This document shows positions 9,540-19,381 of a DNA stretch of 64,000 bases, in pieces; the stretch's first letter is position 1; each line of letters opens with the position of its first letter. Under the pieces are notes generated by a model. That model saw nothing but the letters and a program-made list of their open reading frames with translations. It made no database searches and was not told the DNA's origin. A program made the translations under genes and the position numbers. The stretch comes from Arthrobacter sp. U41 (GTDB taxonomy: Bacteria; Actinomycetota; Actinomycetes; Actinomycetales; Micrococcaceae), in contig NZ_CP015732.1 in assembly GCF_001750145.1 (NCBI RefSeq), forward strand, positions 2,604,001-2,668,000, read 5' to 3'.

Positions 9540-10172
9540 CTAGATCGTGACGGCGCCGGAGGCCGTCTCGAACGTGACGGAGAGGATACCGGGTGTCCCG
9601 CGGGGAGCGAGCCAGTTCACGGCCACGTCTTCGAGCGGCTTTTCGACCGGAACACCGAGCCATTCGGTGACCCGCTCGGCCGAGCCGGCGATCGTGAGGG
9701 CGGACATCTTGACGTTGCTCTCGTAGGCCTTCGACGGGTGGAGTTCCGGATCGCCTTCCCACTTGAGCATGTACGGGACCTGGGGATCGGCGATGAGCCC
9801 GAGGATGCCGATCTGCTTCCAGACCAGTTCGCGGCCGTCGGGGAACTTGCGGTTGCCGCTGACGGCGGACCGGCCAAGGCGTTCCTCAAACGGGGCCAGG
9901 TCGTCCACTTCGACGCACCAGCCCATCCAGCCGCCGCCTGCTTCGGAGCGTGCACGGACGGCCTGGCCGAAGGGTGCCTTGTCCGAGGCCGGGTGGTTCA
10001 GGACCTCCACGACCTCGAGGTATTTGTGTCCCGCGAGCGGGATAATCATGTTGCGGGTCCCGAATCTGGGGTGTACTCCGCCCTTCACGGCTTCGACGCC
10101 GAGGGCAGACGCAATTCGTTCGGTGGTGGCAGCGAGGCCATCTTGTTCACAGGCGTAAGAGACGTGATCCAT
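9540..10172 (-). CDS. VOC family protein (glyoxalase-like domain)
   Basis: A 210-residue protein beginning MDHVSYACEQDGL, the usual start of a glyoxalase-like (VOC) fold, with a second half-module around residues 130-200. Recognisable segments are HPRFGTRNMIIPL, KYLEVVEVLNHPAS and GWMGWCVEVDD. It fits the Glyoxalase_3 group of uncharacterised VOC proteins. Enzymatic function and metal use cannot be assigned. The ATG at 10172 is preferred over the one at 10178 because GAAGG lies 7 nt upstream of it. Confidence 0.8.
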   Translation of the reverse strand: MDHVSYACEQDGLAATTERIASALGVEAVKGGVHPRFGTRNMIIPLAGHKYLEVVEVLNHPASDKAPFGQAVRARSEAGGGWMGWCVEVDDLAPFEERLGRSAVSGNRKFPDGRELVWKQIGILGLIADPQVPYMLKWEGDPELHPSKAYESNVKMSALTIAGSAERVTEWLGVPVEKPLEDVAVNWLAPRGTPGILSVTFETASGAVTI

Positions 10173-10378
10173 GCGCATGCCTTCATCTTGGCACTTTGTG
10201 ATGGGGCTCTCAGCTTAGGTGCCCCTTACCGTGGTGGGATCTCCGATGTCACGGCCCCGGGACCAGCATCGTTCCTTGTCAACGGCAGTCAACGGGGGAC
10301 GGCAGGGGCCCCATCGCCCCCGCCGGCCGCCCCACTTCATCTTCGTCACAAAGCTATCCACAGCCATGAACCGGTTCC

Positions 10379-10384
10379 TAGACT
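10379..10384 (+). promoter_or_regulatory. Putative -10 box upstream of the metY riboswitch
   Basis: TAGACT lies just before the first riboswitch. The same hexamer occupies the equivalent place (12003-12008) before the metX riboswitch, which supports both as -10 elements. No convincing -35 is seen. The rest of 10179-10390 holds no gene that I recognise. Confidence 0.5.
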
Positions 10385-10390
10385 GGGGGC

Positions 10391-10508
10391 AAGGTCATGA
10401 GTGCCAGCACACAGCCCCGGCTTGCTGGCCGGCAACCCTCGTATCGCGGTGGGGTGCCCCGGGTGAGGACCTGGCCGTCCGGCACCCGCCGGAAGGCAAG
10501 CGCGGCGC
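10391..10508 (+). ncRNA. SAM-IV riboswitch (metY leader)
   Basis: The sequence has the SAM-binding core of the SAM-I/SAM-IV family in its actinomycete form: AGGTCATGAGTGCCAGC, CCCCGGCTTGCTGGCCGGCAACCC, then GGTGGGGTGCCCCGGGTGA closing to GACCT, followed by a 3' pseudoknot-type stem (CCGTCCGGCACCCGCCGG). AGGTC and GACCT form the closing helix. It sits 64 nt upstream of the metY start. SAM binding is expected to switch off metY expression when methionine/SAM is plentiful. Closely similar sequence occurs before metX. Confidence 0.92.
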
Positions 10509-10571
10509 CAGCGCCGGCCCGGGCCAACGAGCCCCGGGTTGCCTGTGCCCGGTATCTCGAGGAGTGTCCCG

Positions 10572-11888
10572 ATGTCCAATGCCTGGTCCTTCGAAACCCG
10601 CCAGATCCATGCCGGCCAGGAGCCGGACAGCGCCACCGGCGCCCGCTCGCTGCCGATCTACCAGACGACGTCGTTCGTCTTCCCCAGCGCCGAGAGCGCC
10701 GCCAACCGCTTCGCCCTGGCCGAACTGGCTCCCATCTACACCCGGATCGGCAACCCCACCCAGGACGCGGTGGAGCAGCGCGTGGCCAGCCTGGAAGGCG
10801 GGCTCGCGGCACTGCTGCTGAGCTCCGGCCAGGCCGCGGAAACCTTCGCGATCCTCAACGTCGCCGAGGCCGGCGACCACGTGGTGGCCAGCCCCAGCCT
10901 CTACGGCGGCACCTACAACCTGCTGGCGCATACGCTGAAGAAGTTCGGCATCTCCGTCACCTTCGTGGCGGACCCCGACAACCTGGCACAGTGGCGTGAG
11001 GCCGTGCAGCCCAACACCAAGCTGTTCTTCGGCGAGGTCGTCTCGAACCCCCGCCAGGACGTGCTGGACATCGAGGGCATCTCGGCGGTGGCGCACGAGG
11101 CCGGGGTCCCGCTGATCGTGGACAACACCCTCTCCACCCCGTACCTGATCCGGCCGATCGAGTGGGGTGCGGACATCGTGGTGCACTCGGCCACGAAGTA
11201 CCTCGGCGGCCACGGGGCCGCAATCGCGGGTGTGATCGTGGACTCCGGCAACTTCGATTTCGGCAAGGACCCGGCGCGCTTCCCCGGTTTCAACACCCCC
11301 GACCCCACCTACAACGGCCTGGTCTACGCCCGGGACCTTGGCGCGGACGGGGCCCTCGGCGCCAACCTCGCCTACATCCTCAAGGCCCGCGTCCAGCTCC
11401 TGCGCGACCTCGGATCGGCGGTGTCCCCGTTCAACGCCTTCCTCATCGCCCAGGGCATCGAGACGCTGAGCCTGCGCATGGAGCGGCATGTCGCGAACGC
11501 CATCAAGGTCGCCGGATGGCTCGAGGCCAGGGACGACGTCGCATCCGTCGCCTACGCCGGGCTGCCCTCCAGCCCCTGGTACGAGCGCGGACGCAAGTAC
11601 GGTCCCCAGGGGACCGGCGCCGTCGTTTCCTTCAACATCGCCGGGGGAGCCGAGGCCGGAAAGCGCTTCGTCGACGCCCTTGAACTGCACTCGCACGTGG
11701 CGAACATCGGCGACGTGCGCTCCCTCGTCATCCACCCGGCGTCGACCACCCACAGCCAGTTGACGGCCGAACAGCAGACCGTGGCCGGCGTGAACCCCGG
11801 CCTCGTGCGGCTCTCCGTGGGCCTGGAGCACATCGATGACATCCTCGCCGACCTTGACGCCGGATTCCGCGCGGCCAAAACCGCCTGA
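10572..11888 (+). CDS. metY: O-acetylhomoserine aminocarboxypropyltransferase (sulfhydrylase)
   Basis: A 438-residue Cys/Met-metabolism PLP enzyme that makes homocysteine from O-acetylhomoserine and sulfide. The N-terminus SFETRQIHAGQEPD and the PLP lysine in VHSATKYLGGHGAAIAG (near residue 207) are diagnostic, as is the larger-than-cystathionine-synthase length. The ATG at 10572 follows GAGGAG; a TTG/GTG start further upstream would run into the riboswitch. It is paired with metX, whose product is its substrate, and both genes have SAM-IV leaders. Residues YIRIGNPTQD-like and SSGQAAE match the family. Confidence 0.95.
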   Translation: MSNAWSFETRQIHAGQEPDSATGARSLPIYQTTSFVFPSAESAANRFALAELAPIYTRIGNPTQDAVEQRVASLEGGLAALLLSSGQAAETFAILNVAEAGDHVVASPSLYGGTYNLLAHTLKKFGISVTFVADPDNLAQWREAVQPNTKLFFGEVVSNPRQDVLDIEGISAVAHEAGVPLIVDNTLSTPYLIRPIEWGADIVVHSATKYLGGHGAAIAGVIVDSGNFDFGKDPARFPGFNTPDPTYNGLVYARDLGADGALGANLAYILKARVQLLRDLGSAVSPFNAFLIAQGIETLSLRMERHVANAIKVAGWLEARDDVASVAYAGLPSSPWYERGRKYGPQGTGAVVSFNIAGGAEAGKRFVDALELHSHVANIGDVRSLVIHPASTTHSQLTAEQQTVAGVNPGLVRLSVGLEHIDDILADLDAGFRAAKTA

Positions 11889-11894
11889 GCGAGC

Positions 11895-11938
11895 TCCCGG
11901 CACCCGGCATCCCCGCCCTTGTGGCGCGGGTGCCGGGA
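11895..11938 (+). terminator. Hairpin after metY
   Basis: The arms 11895-11905 (TCCCGGCACCC) and 11928-11938 (GGGTGCCGGGA) pair perfectly. It lies 6 nt past the metY stop and has no T-run. It separates metY from the independent metX promoter and riboswitch. Confidence 0.6.
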
Positions 11939-12002
11939 CAGGCGTTTAACGCGGGGAGTCATACGGGCGTCACAATCTTCGCCACCTGGCCGCCGCATTT
12001 CG

Positions 12003-12008
12003 TAGACT
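12003..12008 (+). promoter_or_regulatory. Putative -10 box upstream of the metX riboswitch
   Basis: TAGACT stands 6 nt before the riboswitch core, matching the spacing and sequence seen before the metY riboswitch. It suggests metX is transcribed from its own promoter. Confidence 0.5.
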
Positions 12009-12013
12009 CAGTA

Positions 12014-12132
12014 AAGGTCATGAGTGCCAGCGACAGCCCCGGCTTGCTGGCCGGCAACCCTCCTTTTGCGGCGGGGTGCCCCGGGTGAAGACCTGGCCTG
12101 CCGGTCAGCTGACGGTGGGCAAGCGCGAAGTT
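12014..12132 (+). ncRNA. SAM-IV riboswitch (metX leader)
   Basis: It has the same core as the metY element: AGGTCATGAGTGCCAGC, CCGGCTTGCTGGCCGGCAACCC, GCGGGGTGCCCCGGGTGA, then closing GACCT and a 3' stem (CCTGCCGGTCAGC...). It ends 10 nt before the metX start, so it can directly cover the ribosome binding site (TTAGG). This favours translational control here, whereas the metY copy lies further from its gene. Confidence 0.92.
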
Positions 12133-12142
12133 AGGTCCTCAT

Positions 12143-13321
12143 ATGACAATTGCCGCCACCCGCCAGGGTGTACCCGTAAGCAAGACCTCCCACACCCATG
12201 CCCCCGTCGCGGATGAAGCTGCCCCGGACGGCGCCGTGCCGGATGGAACCGTCCGGTACCTCCGGATCGGCGACCTGGAGCTCGAATCCGGCGCCCGGCT
12301 GCCGGACGTCACCCTCGGCTACGAGACCTGGGGGACCCTTAATGCGGACCGCTCCAACGCGGTGCTGATTGAACACGCCCTGACGGGGGACACCCATGTC
12401 ACGCGGGGCGCCAGCGAGGAGCCCGGCTGGTGGGAGCAGCTCGCCGGCCCCGGCGCGCCGGTGGACACGGACAAGTATTTTGTGGTTTCGATCAACATCC
12501 TGGGCGGCTGCTACGGCTCCACCGGACCCTCGACCACGGCACCCGACGGAAAGCCCTGGGGCTCACGGTTCCCGCTCGTCACCCTGCGGGACACGACCGA
12601 AGCCGAAGCCAGGCTGGCGGACGCCCTGGGCATCCGCCGCTGGTTCGCCGTGCTTGGCGGTTCTCTGGGCGGGGCGCGTGCGCTGGAGTGGGCGGTCAGC
12701 TACCCGGAGCGGGTCCAGCGCTGCGCCGTGATTTCGGTCGGGGCCAGCAGCACCGCCGAACAGATTGCCTTCGCGCAGGCCCAGACCCTTGCCATCCGGC
12801 AGGATCCCAACTTCAAGGGCGGGGATTACTATGGCGGTCCGGAACCGGAAGCGGGTCTGGCCCTGGCCCGGCGGATAGCGCACATCACCTACCGCTCGGC
12901 CGCAGAGCTGGACGGGCGGTTCGGCCGGAACGCCCAGGACTCCGAGGCTCCGCTGGAAGCCGGATCCCTCGCCGGGCGCGGGCGCTACCAGGTGGAGAGC
13001 TACCTCGACCACCAGGGCAACAAACTGGTCCGCCGCTTCGATGCGAACAGCTACATCGCCATCACCGAAGCACTGATGAGCCATGACATCAGCCGGGGCC
13101 GCGGCCTCCTCCCGGAGGCCCTCGCCCCGGCCACGGCGGAGTTCCTGGTGGCGGCCGTCGACTCGGACCGGCTGTACTTCCCGGCCCAGTCCCACGCGCT
13201 CGCCGACGCCCTGCCGGGGGAAGTGGCAGTGCACACCATCGAGGCGCCGATCGGACACGACGGCTTCCTGACCGAGATCGGCCAGCTCAACAACCAGCTC
13301 CGGCAGCACTTCTTCGGCTAG
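12143..13321 (+). CDS. metX: Homoserine O-acetyltransferase
   Basis: A 392-residue alpha/beta-hydrolase-fold enzyme that acetylates L-homoserine with acetyl-CoA. Features in order: LGYETWGTLN, the oxyanion/substrate region NILGGCYGSTGPST, the nucleophile elbow GGSLGGARALEW (Ser near residue 174), the acid residue in VDSDRLYFPAQ, and the catalytic His in IGHDGFLTE. An N-terminal extension of about 35 residues before the fold is polar and Ala/Pro-rich. It follows metY and feeds it. The start ATG is the only one between the riboswitch and the conserved domain. Confidence 0.95.
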   Translation: MTIAATRQGVPVSKTSHTHAPVADEAAPDGAVPDGTVRYLRIGDLELESGARLPDVTLGYETWGTLNADRSNAVLIEHALTGDTHVTRGASEEPGWWEQLAGPGAPVDTDKYFVVSINILGGCYGSTGPSTTAPDGKPWGSRFPLVTLRDTTEAEARLADALGIRRWFAVLGGSLGGARALEWAVSYPERVQRCAVISVGASSTAEQIAFAQAQTLAIRQDPNFKGGDYYGGPEPEAGLALARRIAHITYRSAAELDGRFGRNAQDSEAPLEAGSLAGRGRYQVESYLDHQGNKLVRRFDANSYIAITEALMSHDISRGRGLLPEALAPATAEFLVAAVDSDRLYFPAQSHALADALPGEVAVHTIEAPIGHDGFLTEIGQLNNQLRQHFFG

Positions 13322-13334
13322 CCCTTCGAGCTAA

Positions 13335-13385
13335 AACCGCCCCCGGTGTGCATTTTTGCAGATGGGCTCTGCACTAATGGCGGTT
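13335..13385. terminator. Palindrome after metX
   Basis: The outer arms AACCGCC (13335-13341) and GGCGGTT (13379-13385) enclose an inner pair GTGCA/TGCAC. It lies 13 nt past the metX stop and probably ends the transcript. The remaining 13386-13501 should hold the promoter for the transporter, but no consensus is clear. Confidence 0.5.
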
Positions 13386-13501
13386 GAGGCCCCGGGCCTG
13401 AGCGTCCATACTCATTGAGAATGACGCCGCGTGTCGCAAATCACAGGCGTCCATTGCCCAGAGGTCCATAGGGTGTCGACGGAGACACCGAAGGAGTCGA
13501 A

Positions 13502-14881
13502 ATGAGTACGCAAAACGCCGCCAGGCGCCCCGAAGAAGAAGACGTCAAGTCTTCAGGCCTGAAGAAGGTAGTAACGGCCTCGATGGCCGGCACCGTTGTC
13601 GAATGGTATGAGTTCTTCCTCTACGCCTCCGCAGCCACCCTGGTCTTCGGCAAGTTGTTCTTCCCGAACTCCGGCACCGAACTGGACGGCATTATTGCCG
13701 CCTTCGTCACCTACGCAGTCGGCTTCGTTGCCCGCCCGATCGGTGGCATCGTCTTCGGGCACTTCGGTGACAAGTTCGGCCGCAAGCAGCTCCTCCAGCT
13801 CAGCATCATCCTCGTGGGTGTCTCCACCTTCGCGATGGGCTGCCTCCCGACCTTCCAGCAGATCGGCTACTGGGCACCGGCCCTGCTGGTCTTCCTGCGC
13901 TTCGTCCAGGGCTTCGCCGTCGGCGGCGAATGGGGCGGCGCCGTCCTCCTCGTGGCCGAGCACAGCCCCAGCAAGTCCCGCGGCTTCTGGTCCTCCTGGC
14001 CGCAGTCCGCGGTCCCGATGGGCAACCTGCTCGCCACCGGCGTGCTGTTCGCGCTCTCCTCACTGCTTTCCGCGGCCGAATTCCTCAGTTGGGGCTGGCG
14101 TGTAGCCTTCTGGCTCTCCGCCGTGATCGTCATCGTCGGCTACTACATCCGCACCAAGGTCCAGGACGCCCCGATCTTCCTGGAGGCCCGCAAGGAAGTC
14201 ACCGTCGAGAACAAGGGCTACGGCGTCGCCGAAGTCTTCCGCCGCTACCCGCGCGGCGTCTTCACCGCCATGGGCCTGCGCTTCGCGGAGAACATCCTCT
14301 ACTATCTGGTGGTCACGTTCTCCATCACGTACCTGAAGATCGTGGTCCAGACGGATACCTCGCGCATCCTGCTCCTGCTGCTCGTGGCGCACTTCATCCA
14401 CTTCTGCGCGGTTCCGATGGTCGGCAAGCTCTCCGACGCCTACGGCCGCAAGCCCGTCTACATGGCCGGCGCCATCCTTGGCGGCACCTGGGGCTTCTTC
14501 GCCTTCCCGATGATGGACACCAAGAACGACCTCATCATCCTCGCGGCCATCACCATCGGCCTGCTCTTCCACGCCCTGATGTACGCCGGCCAGCCGGCCA
14601 TCATGGCTGAGATGTTCCCGACCCGGATGCGTTACTCGGGCGTCTCGCTCGGCTACCAGGTGACCTCCATTGTGGCTGGTTCGCTGGCTCCGATCATCGC
14701 CACGGCGCTGCTGAGCCAGTTCAAGTCCTCCACCCCGGTGGCCATCTACCTGCTCGGTGCCTGTCTTGTGACCGTCTTCGCGGTCGTTATGCTCAAGGAA
14801 ACCCGCGGTATCTCCCTGCACGACGTCGACGCCGCGGATGCCCAGGGCACCGCGGACCTCCTCGCCGCCGCCAAGAAGTAA
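13502..14881 (+). CDS. MFS transporter, metabolite:H+ symporter (MHS) family
   Basis: A 459-residue twelve-helix transporter of the MHS branch (ProP/KgtP/ShiA-like). The start region GTVVEWYEFFLYASAATLVF and the loop GHFGDKFGRKQLL (residues about 85-97) are diagnostic. RFVQGFAVGGEWGGAVLLV and the second half's GKLSDAYGRKPVY complete the MFS pattern. It likely imports a carboxylate or betaine-type solute with protons; the substrate is not readable. The following LysR gene and mmsAB suggest, weakly, a branched-chain acid intermediate. The ATG follows GAAGGAG. Confidence 0.9.
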   Translation: MSTQNAARRPEEEDVKSSGLKKVVTASMAGTVVEWYEFFLYASAATLVFGKLFFPNSGTELDGIIAAFVTYAVGFVARPIGGIVFGHFGDKFGRKQLLQLSIILVGVSTFAMGCLPTFQQIGYWAPALLVFLRFVQGFAVGGEWGGAVLLVAEHSPSKSRGFWSSWPQSAVPMGNLLATGVLFALSSLLSAAEFLSWGWRVAFWLSAVIVIVGYYIRTKVQDAPIFLEARKEVTVENKGYGVAEVFRRYPRGVFTAMGLRFAENILYYLVVTFSITYLKIVVQTDTSRILLLLLVAHFIHFCAVPMVGKLSDAYGRKPVYMAGAILGGTWGFFAFPMMDTKNDLIILAAITIGLLFHALMYAGQPAIMAEMFPTRMRYSGVSLGYQVTSIVAGSLAPIIATALLSQFKSSTPVAIYLLGACLVTVFAVVMLKETRGISLHDVDAADAQGTADLLAAAKK

Positions 14882-14903
14882 AGCAAGAAGGAACCCTCAC
14901 AAA

Positions 14904-14974
14904 GTCGCTGCCAGGAGCAGCGACGAAGCGACAGCAACAGCCCGGGTCCCGCAGTGCGGGGCCAGGGCTGTTGC
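14904..14974. terminator. Two adjacent hairpins between convergent MFS and LysR genes
   Basis: Hairpin one is GTCGCTGC / GCAGCGAC (14904-14911 and 14917-14924, loop CAGGA). Hairpin two has outer arms GCAACAGCCC (14934-14943) and GGGCTGTTGC (14965-14974) with inner GC pairing. Together they likely serve as terminators for the two convergent transcripts. Confidence 0.65.
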
Positions 14975-15040
14975 CGTTGAAGCGTCTCAGCCTGCCTGTA
15001 CGGCCAAGCCCCTCTGGACAGCTCAGCGCGCCATGACGGC

Positions 15041-15949
15041 TCAGCCGGCCAGATCCGCCTGGCGGGCGGAAATCTCCGTCCGGATCGCCCCGAGCACCGC
15101 CTGCACCGCGGCCGAACGCAACGATTCAGCGCGTGCCACCGCCCAGATCGGGAGCTGCCGCTGGAAGTCGTCCGGCAGCACGGCGACGAAGCCGGGGTCG
15201 CCGACCACCAGGAAGTTGGGCAGCAGGCCGATTCCTGCACCCCGGCGGACCGCCTCCAGCTGGGCAAAGATGCTGGTGGCCTGGAAGCTGGAGCGCGGGA
15301 CGGGAAGCTGGGTGGAGCGGTGGCCGAGTTCGGCGACCTGCAGCGCCGACTCCACATACGAGACAAAGCCGTGCTGCCGGACGTCGTCGAGCGTCACCGG
15401 CAGCCCACGTTCGCCGACGTACTGCGGACTGGCATACAGCCGGAGAAAATAGTTGGACAGAAAGATGGTCTGCGCATTGCTGACGTTTTCCAGATTTCCG
15501 ACCACCACTTCGAGATCCACCCCGGAGCGGTTCTGGCTGACCTTGCGCGTGGCGCTGAGCATTTCAACGTTCAGCAACGGATGGGCCCGCTGCAGCCGGA
15601 CGAGTGCCGGCGCAACGAACTCGGCGCCGAAGCCGTCGGGTGTGCTGATCCTGACCAGGCCCGAAATCACGTCCTCGGACCGGGCGATCCGGTTCGTGAG
15701 CGCACCGAGGGTCCCCTCGATGGCTTCGGCGGCAGCCACAGCCTCGCTGCCAAGGTCCGTCAGTTCCCAACCGTGCGGGCTCCGCTCCAGGGTGCGCCCG
15801 CCCAGCTGTTTGTCCAGCGCCAGGATCCGGCGGGAGATGGTGGTGTGGGTGGTGCCGAGGGCTTCGGCGACGGCGTTGAACCTGCCGAGCCGGGCCACCG
15901 TCAGCAGGATGAGCAGGTCATCCGGACTGGGAAGCCGCCGTAAGTCCAT
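15041..15949 (-). CDS. LysR-family transcriptional regulator
   Basis: A 302-residue LysR protein. The helix-turn-helix is RFNAVAEALGTTHTTISRRI (residues about 20-39), followed by the wing LERSPHGWELTDLG and an effector domain. The ATG at 15949 is chosen because GAGGGG lies 5 nt upstream and the protein then begins directly at the DNA-binding domain. The open frame to 15994 includes a perfect palindrome that is more likely an operator. It is divergent from mmsB-mmsA, its probable target. Confidence 0.9.
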   Translation of the reverse strand: MDLRRLPSPDDLLILLTVARLGRFNAVAEALGTTHTTISRRILALDKQLGGRTLERSPHGWELTDLGSEAVAAAEAIEGTLGALTNRIARSEDVISGLVRISTPDGFGAEFVAPALVRLQRAHPLLNVEMLSATRKVSQNRSGVDLEVVVGNLENVSNAQTIFLSNYFLRLYASPQYVGERGLPVTLDDVRQHGFVSYVESALQVAELGHRSTQLPVPRSSFQATSIFAQLEAVRRGAGIGLLPNFLVVGDPGFVAVLPDDFQRQLPIWAVARAESLRSAAVQAVLGAIRTEISARQADLAG

Positions 15950-15969
15950 GATGACCCCTCCGAATCCGA

Positions 15970-15991
15970 GCATGTGCATCCATGCACATGC
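15970..15991. promoter_or_regulatory. Perfect 22-bp palindrome, putative LysR operator
   Basis: GCATGTGCAT and ATGCACATGC (15970-15979, 15982-15991) are perfect 10-bp inverted repeats separated by CC. The element sits 21 nt upstream of the LysR start and 123 nt upstream of mmsB. It also contains a T-N11-A arrangement typical of LysR sites. It is likely the autoregulatory/activation site. Confidence 0.6.
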
Positions 15992-16113
15992 CATCTGTAG
16001 TTTTTTGCCTTGATTGCACTGTAACAGGGTGTGATGCTTGACACGGAACGTCCGGTGATTGGCCGGGCCATTCGAACAACCAAAGCACGACGCAAAGCAA
16101 AGGAGCTTATGCC

Positions 16114-17028
16114 ATGGCAGTAATCGCTTGGATCGGACTGGGGAACATGGGCGGGTCCATGTCTGTGAACCTCGCCAAGGCCGGCCACGAGGTACGCGGC
16201 TTCGACCTCAACGCCGAGGCCCTTGCCGCCGCAGAGGCAGGCGGCGTAAAGCCGGCGGGCAGCATCGCCGACGCCGTCAACGGAGCCGACGTCGTCTTCA
16301 CCATGCTCCCCAAGGGCGAGCATGCCCGCGCTGTCTACCTGGGCGAGGACGGGGTCCTGGCCCACGCGGACACCCGGACCCTGCTGGTGGACTCCTCCAC
16401 GATCGACATCGCCTCCGCCCAGGCCCTGCACGACGCCGCGGCTGCCGCCGGCTTCCGCTTCGTCGATGCCCCGGTCTCGGGCGGCATGAGCGGCGCGAAG
16501 GCGGCCACCCTGACCTTCATGATCGGCGGCGAAGCCGGGGCCGTGGCCGAGGCCACCGAATACATCAAACCGATGGCCGCCAACATCATCCCCACCGGGG
16601 GTCCCACCACCGGCCAGGCGGCGAAAATCTGCAACAACCTCATGCTCTTCATCAACCTGGCCTCCACGGCGGAAGGCGCCGTGCTGGCGGACCGGCTCGG
16701 ACTGGACAAGCAGGTCTTCTGGGACATCGCGTCCGTCTCCTCCGGCGACAGCTGGGCGCTGCGCACCTGGTACCCGGTCGCCGGCGTGGTCCCCACCGCG
16801 GCCTCCAACAACGACTTCGCCCCGACCTTCACCACCGAGCTGGCCAACAAGGACATCGGGCTCGCCATCAGCGCGGCACGGGACACCGGTACCCCGCTGG
16901 AAATCGGCGAGCACGTCCAGCAGCTCTTCCAGCGCCTCATCGACTCCGGCAAGGCCGGCATGGACTGCTCCGCGATCGTCAAGCTGGTCGACGGCACCCT
17001 CGACACCGGCTCGGCAGACGCCCAGTAA
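16114..17028 (+). CDS. mmsB: 3-hydroxyisobutyrate dehydrogenase
   Basis: A 304-residue beta-hydroxyacid dehydrogenase that oxidises 3-hydroxyisobutyrate to methylmalonate semialdehyde with NAD+ in valine breakdown. The nucleotide motif is WIGLGNMGGSMSVNLAKAG (residues 5-23). The substrate-binding signature is DAPVSGGMSGAKAATLTFMIGG near residue 119. The catalytic Lys is in GQAAKICNN near residue 171. The gene ATG follows AAAGGAGC. The next gene, mmsA, takes its product, which supports the substrate over other family members. Confidence 0.93.
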   Translation: MAVIAWIGLGNMGGSMSVNLAKAGHEVRGFDLNAEALAAAEAGGVKPAGSIADAVNGADVVFTMLPKGEHARAVYLGEDGVLAHADTRTLLVDSSTIDIASAQALHDAAAAAGFRFVDAPVSGGMSGAKAATLTFMIGGEAGAVAEATEYIKPMAANIIPTGGPTTGQAAKICNNLMLFINLASTAEGAVLADRLGLDKQVFWDIASVSSGDSWALRTWYPVAGVVPTAASNNDFAPTFTTELANKDIGLAISAARDTGTPLEIGEHVQQLFQRLIDSGKAGMDCSAIVKLVDGTLDTGSADAQ

Positions 17029-17094
17029 CCGTCCTCCCCGCATAACTCCCGCACCCAGCGGCCCCGAACAGCTCCCCACGAAAGAGACCCACCC

Positions 17095-18579
<1,485 letters not shown>

Positions 18580-18603
18580 CCGCCCCCGCACCAAAACAAA
18601 ACA

Positions 18604-18662
18604 ACGCGGGGTCACATCGCGCCCATCCGGTACCGGATCTTGGGCGCGAAGTGACCCCGCGT
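18604..18662. repeat. Intergenic palindrome (degenerate repeat copy 2)
   Basis: The left arm from 18604 matches the 9394 element at all but one of 27 positions (CACATCG for CACTTCG). The right arm ends GAAGTGACCCCGCGT at 18662 like copy 1, but the centre is altered (CCGGTACCGGATCTT). It lies between convergent mmsA and the SHOCT gene, the same context as copy 1. A T-rich run (GTTTGTTTGTTG) follows. Confidence 0.8.
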
Positions 18663-18680
18663 TTGTTTGTTGAGGGGGTT

Positions 18681-19274
18681 TTAGCCCTTCATGATCTCCG
18701 CACGCTGGGCCATGTAGTCCTCCATGGAGAGCTCGCCCTCGCTGTAGCGCTGGTCCAGTTCCGCGAGCTTGCGGGCCCGGAAGCCCTGCGGGGCCGACGG
18801 CGGCGGGGGCACCGCCGGGCCCGACGGCTGCCGGGAGCCGGACTGCGGGGCGTTGGGCTGTCCGCCGTTGAACTGCTGCGCGTCCGGCTGCCGGAACGGC
18901 TGGGGCTGATTGCCGGGGTAGCCCGGGCTGTCCTCGTACGGGACCGGGGGCTGGTAGCCCTGCTGGCCGGGGTAGGGCTGGCCGGGGTACGGCTGGTCTG
19001 CCGGCGGCGCGGGCTGCTGCGGGGCGCCGAGCTGGCCGAAAGCCCCGTAGTAGTCGCGCTGGGTGAAACCGTCACGCGGCTGCTTGCTCTGCTGGCCCGG
19101 GTACTGCCCCGCACCGCCTCCGGGAGTGTCTCCGGGGAACTGCCCGAACTGGTCCGGGAAGCCGCCGGGCATGCCCTGGTTCCGGTTCCGGCCGCGCACC
19201 GACTTCTTGTAGTAGCGCATCGCCATCGGGATCAGGAATGACAAAACGATGATCCAAAAAAACAGACTGTTCAC
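18681..19274 (-). CDS. Membrane-anchored Pro/Gln/Gly-rich protein with SHOCT domain
   Basis: A 197-residue protein of unknown function. Residues 1-20 form a transmembrane helix (SLFFWIIVLSFLIPMAM) followed by a basic stretch YYKKSVRGRNR. Residues about 35-160 are low-complexity, rich in P, G, Q and Y with GQPYPGQ-type repeats. The last 32 residues (RKLAELDQRYSEGELSMEDY) match the short C-terminal SHOCT domain, which is common at the ends of membrane proteins. The start is the GTG at 19274 with GAGAGG upstream. Confidence 0.8.
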   Translation of the reverse strand: MNSLFFWIIVLSFLIPMAMRYYKKSVRGRNRNQGMPGGFPDQFGQFPGDTPGGGAGQYPGQQSKQPRDGFTQRDYYGAFGQLGAPQQPAPPADQPYPGQPYPGQQGYQPPVPYEDSPGYPGNQPQPFRQPDAQQFNGGQPNAPQSGSRQPSGPAVPPPPSAPQGFRARKLAELDQRYSEGELSMEDYMAQRAEIMKG

Positions 19275-19381
19275 GGTACCGGGCCTCTCAGGAAGTGTTC
19301 TTCCAGCTTAACGCCCGCACCCGGCCCGCCGTGCCCCCGGTGCCCGGGGGGGCCGGGGGCGTGTGCCCGGGCGGCGCCGGT

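Noticed and set aside
16038..16043. TTGACA as a -35 element for mmsB.
   Set aside because: No acceptable -10 lies 16-18 nt downstream, where the sequence is GC-rich.
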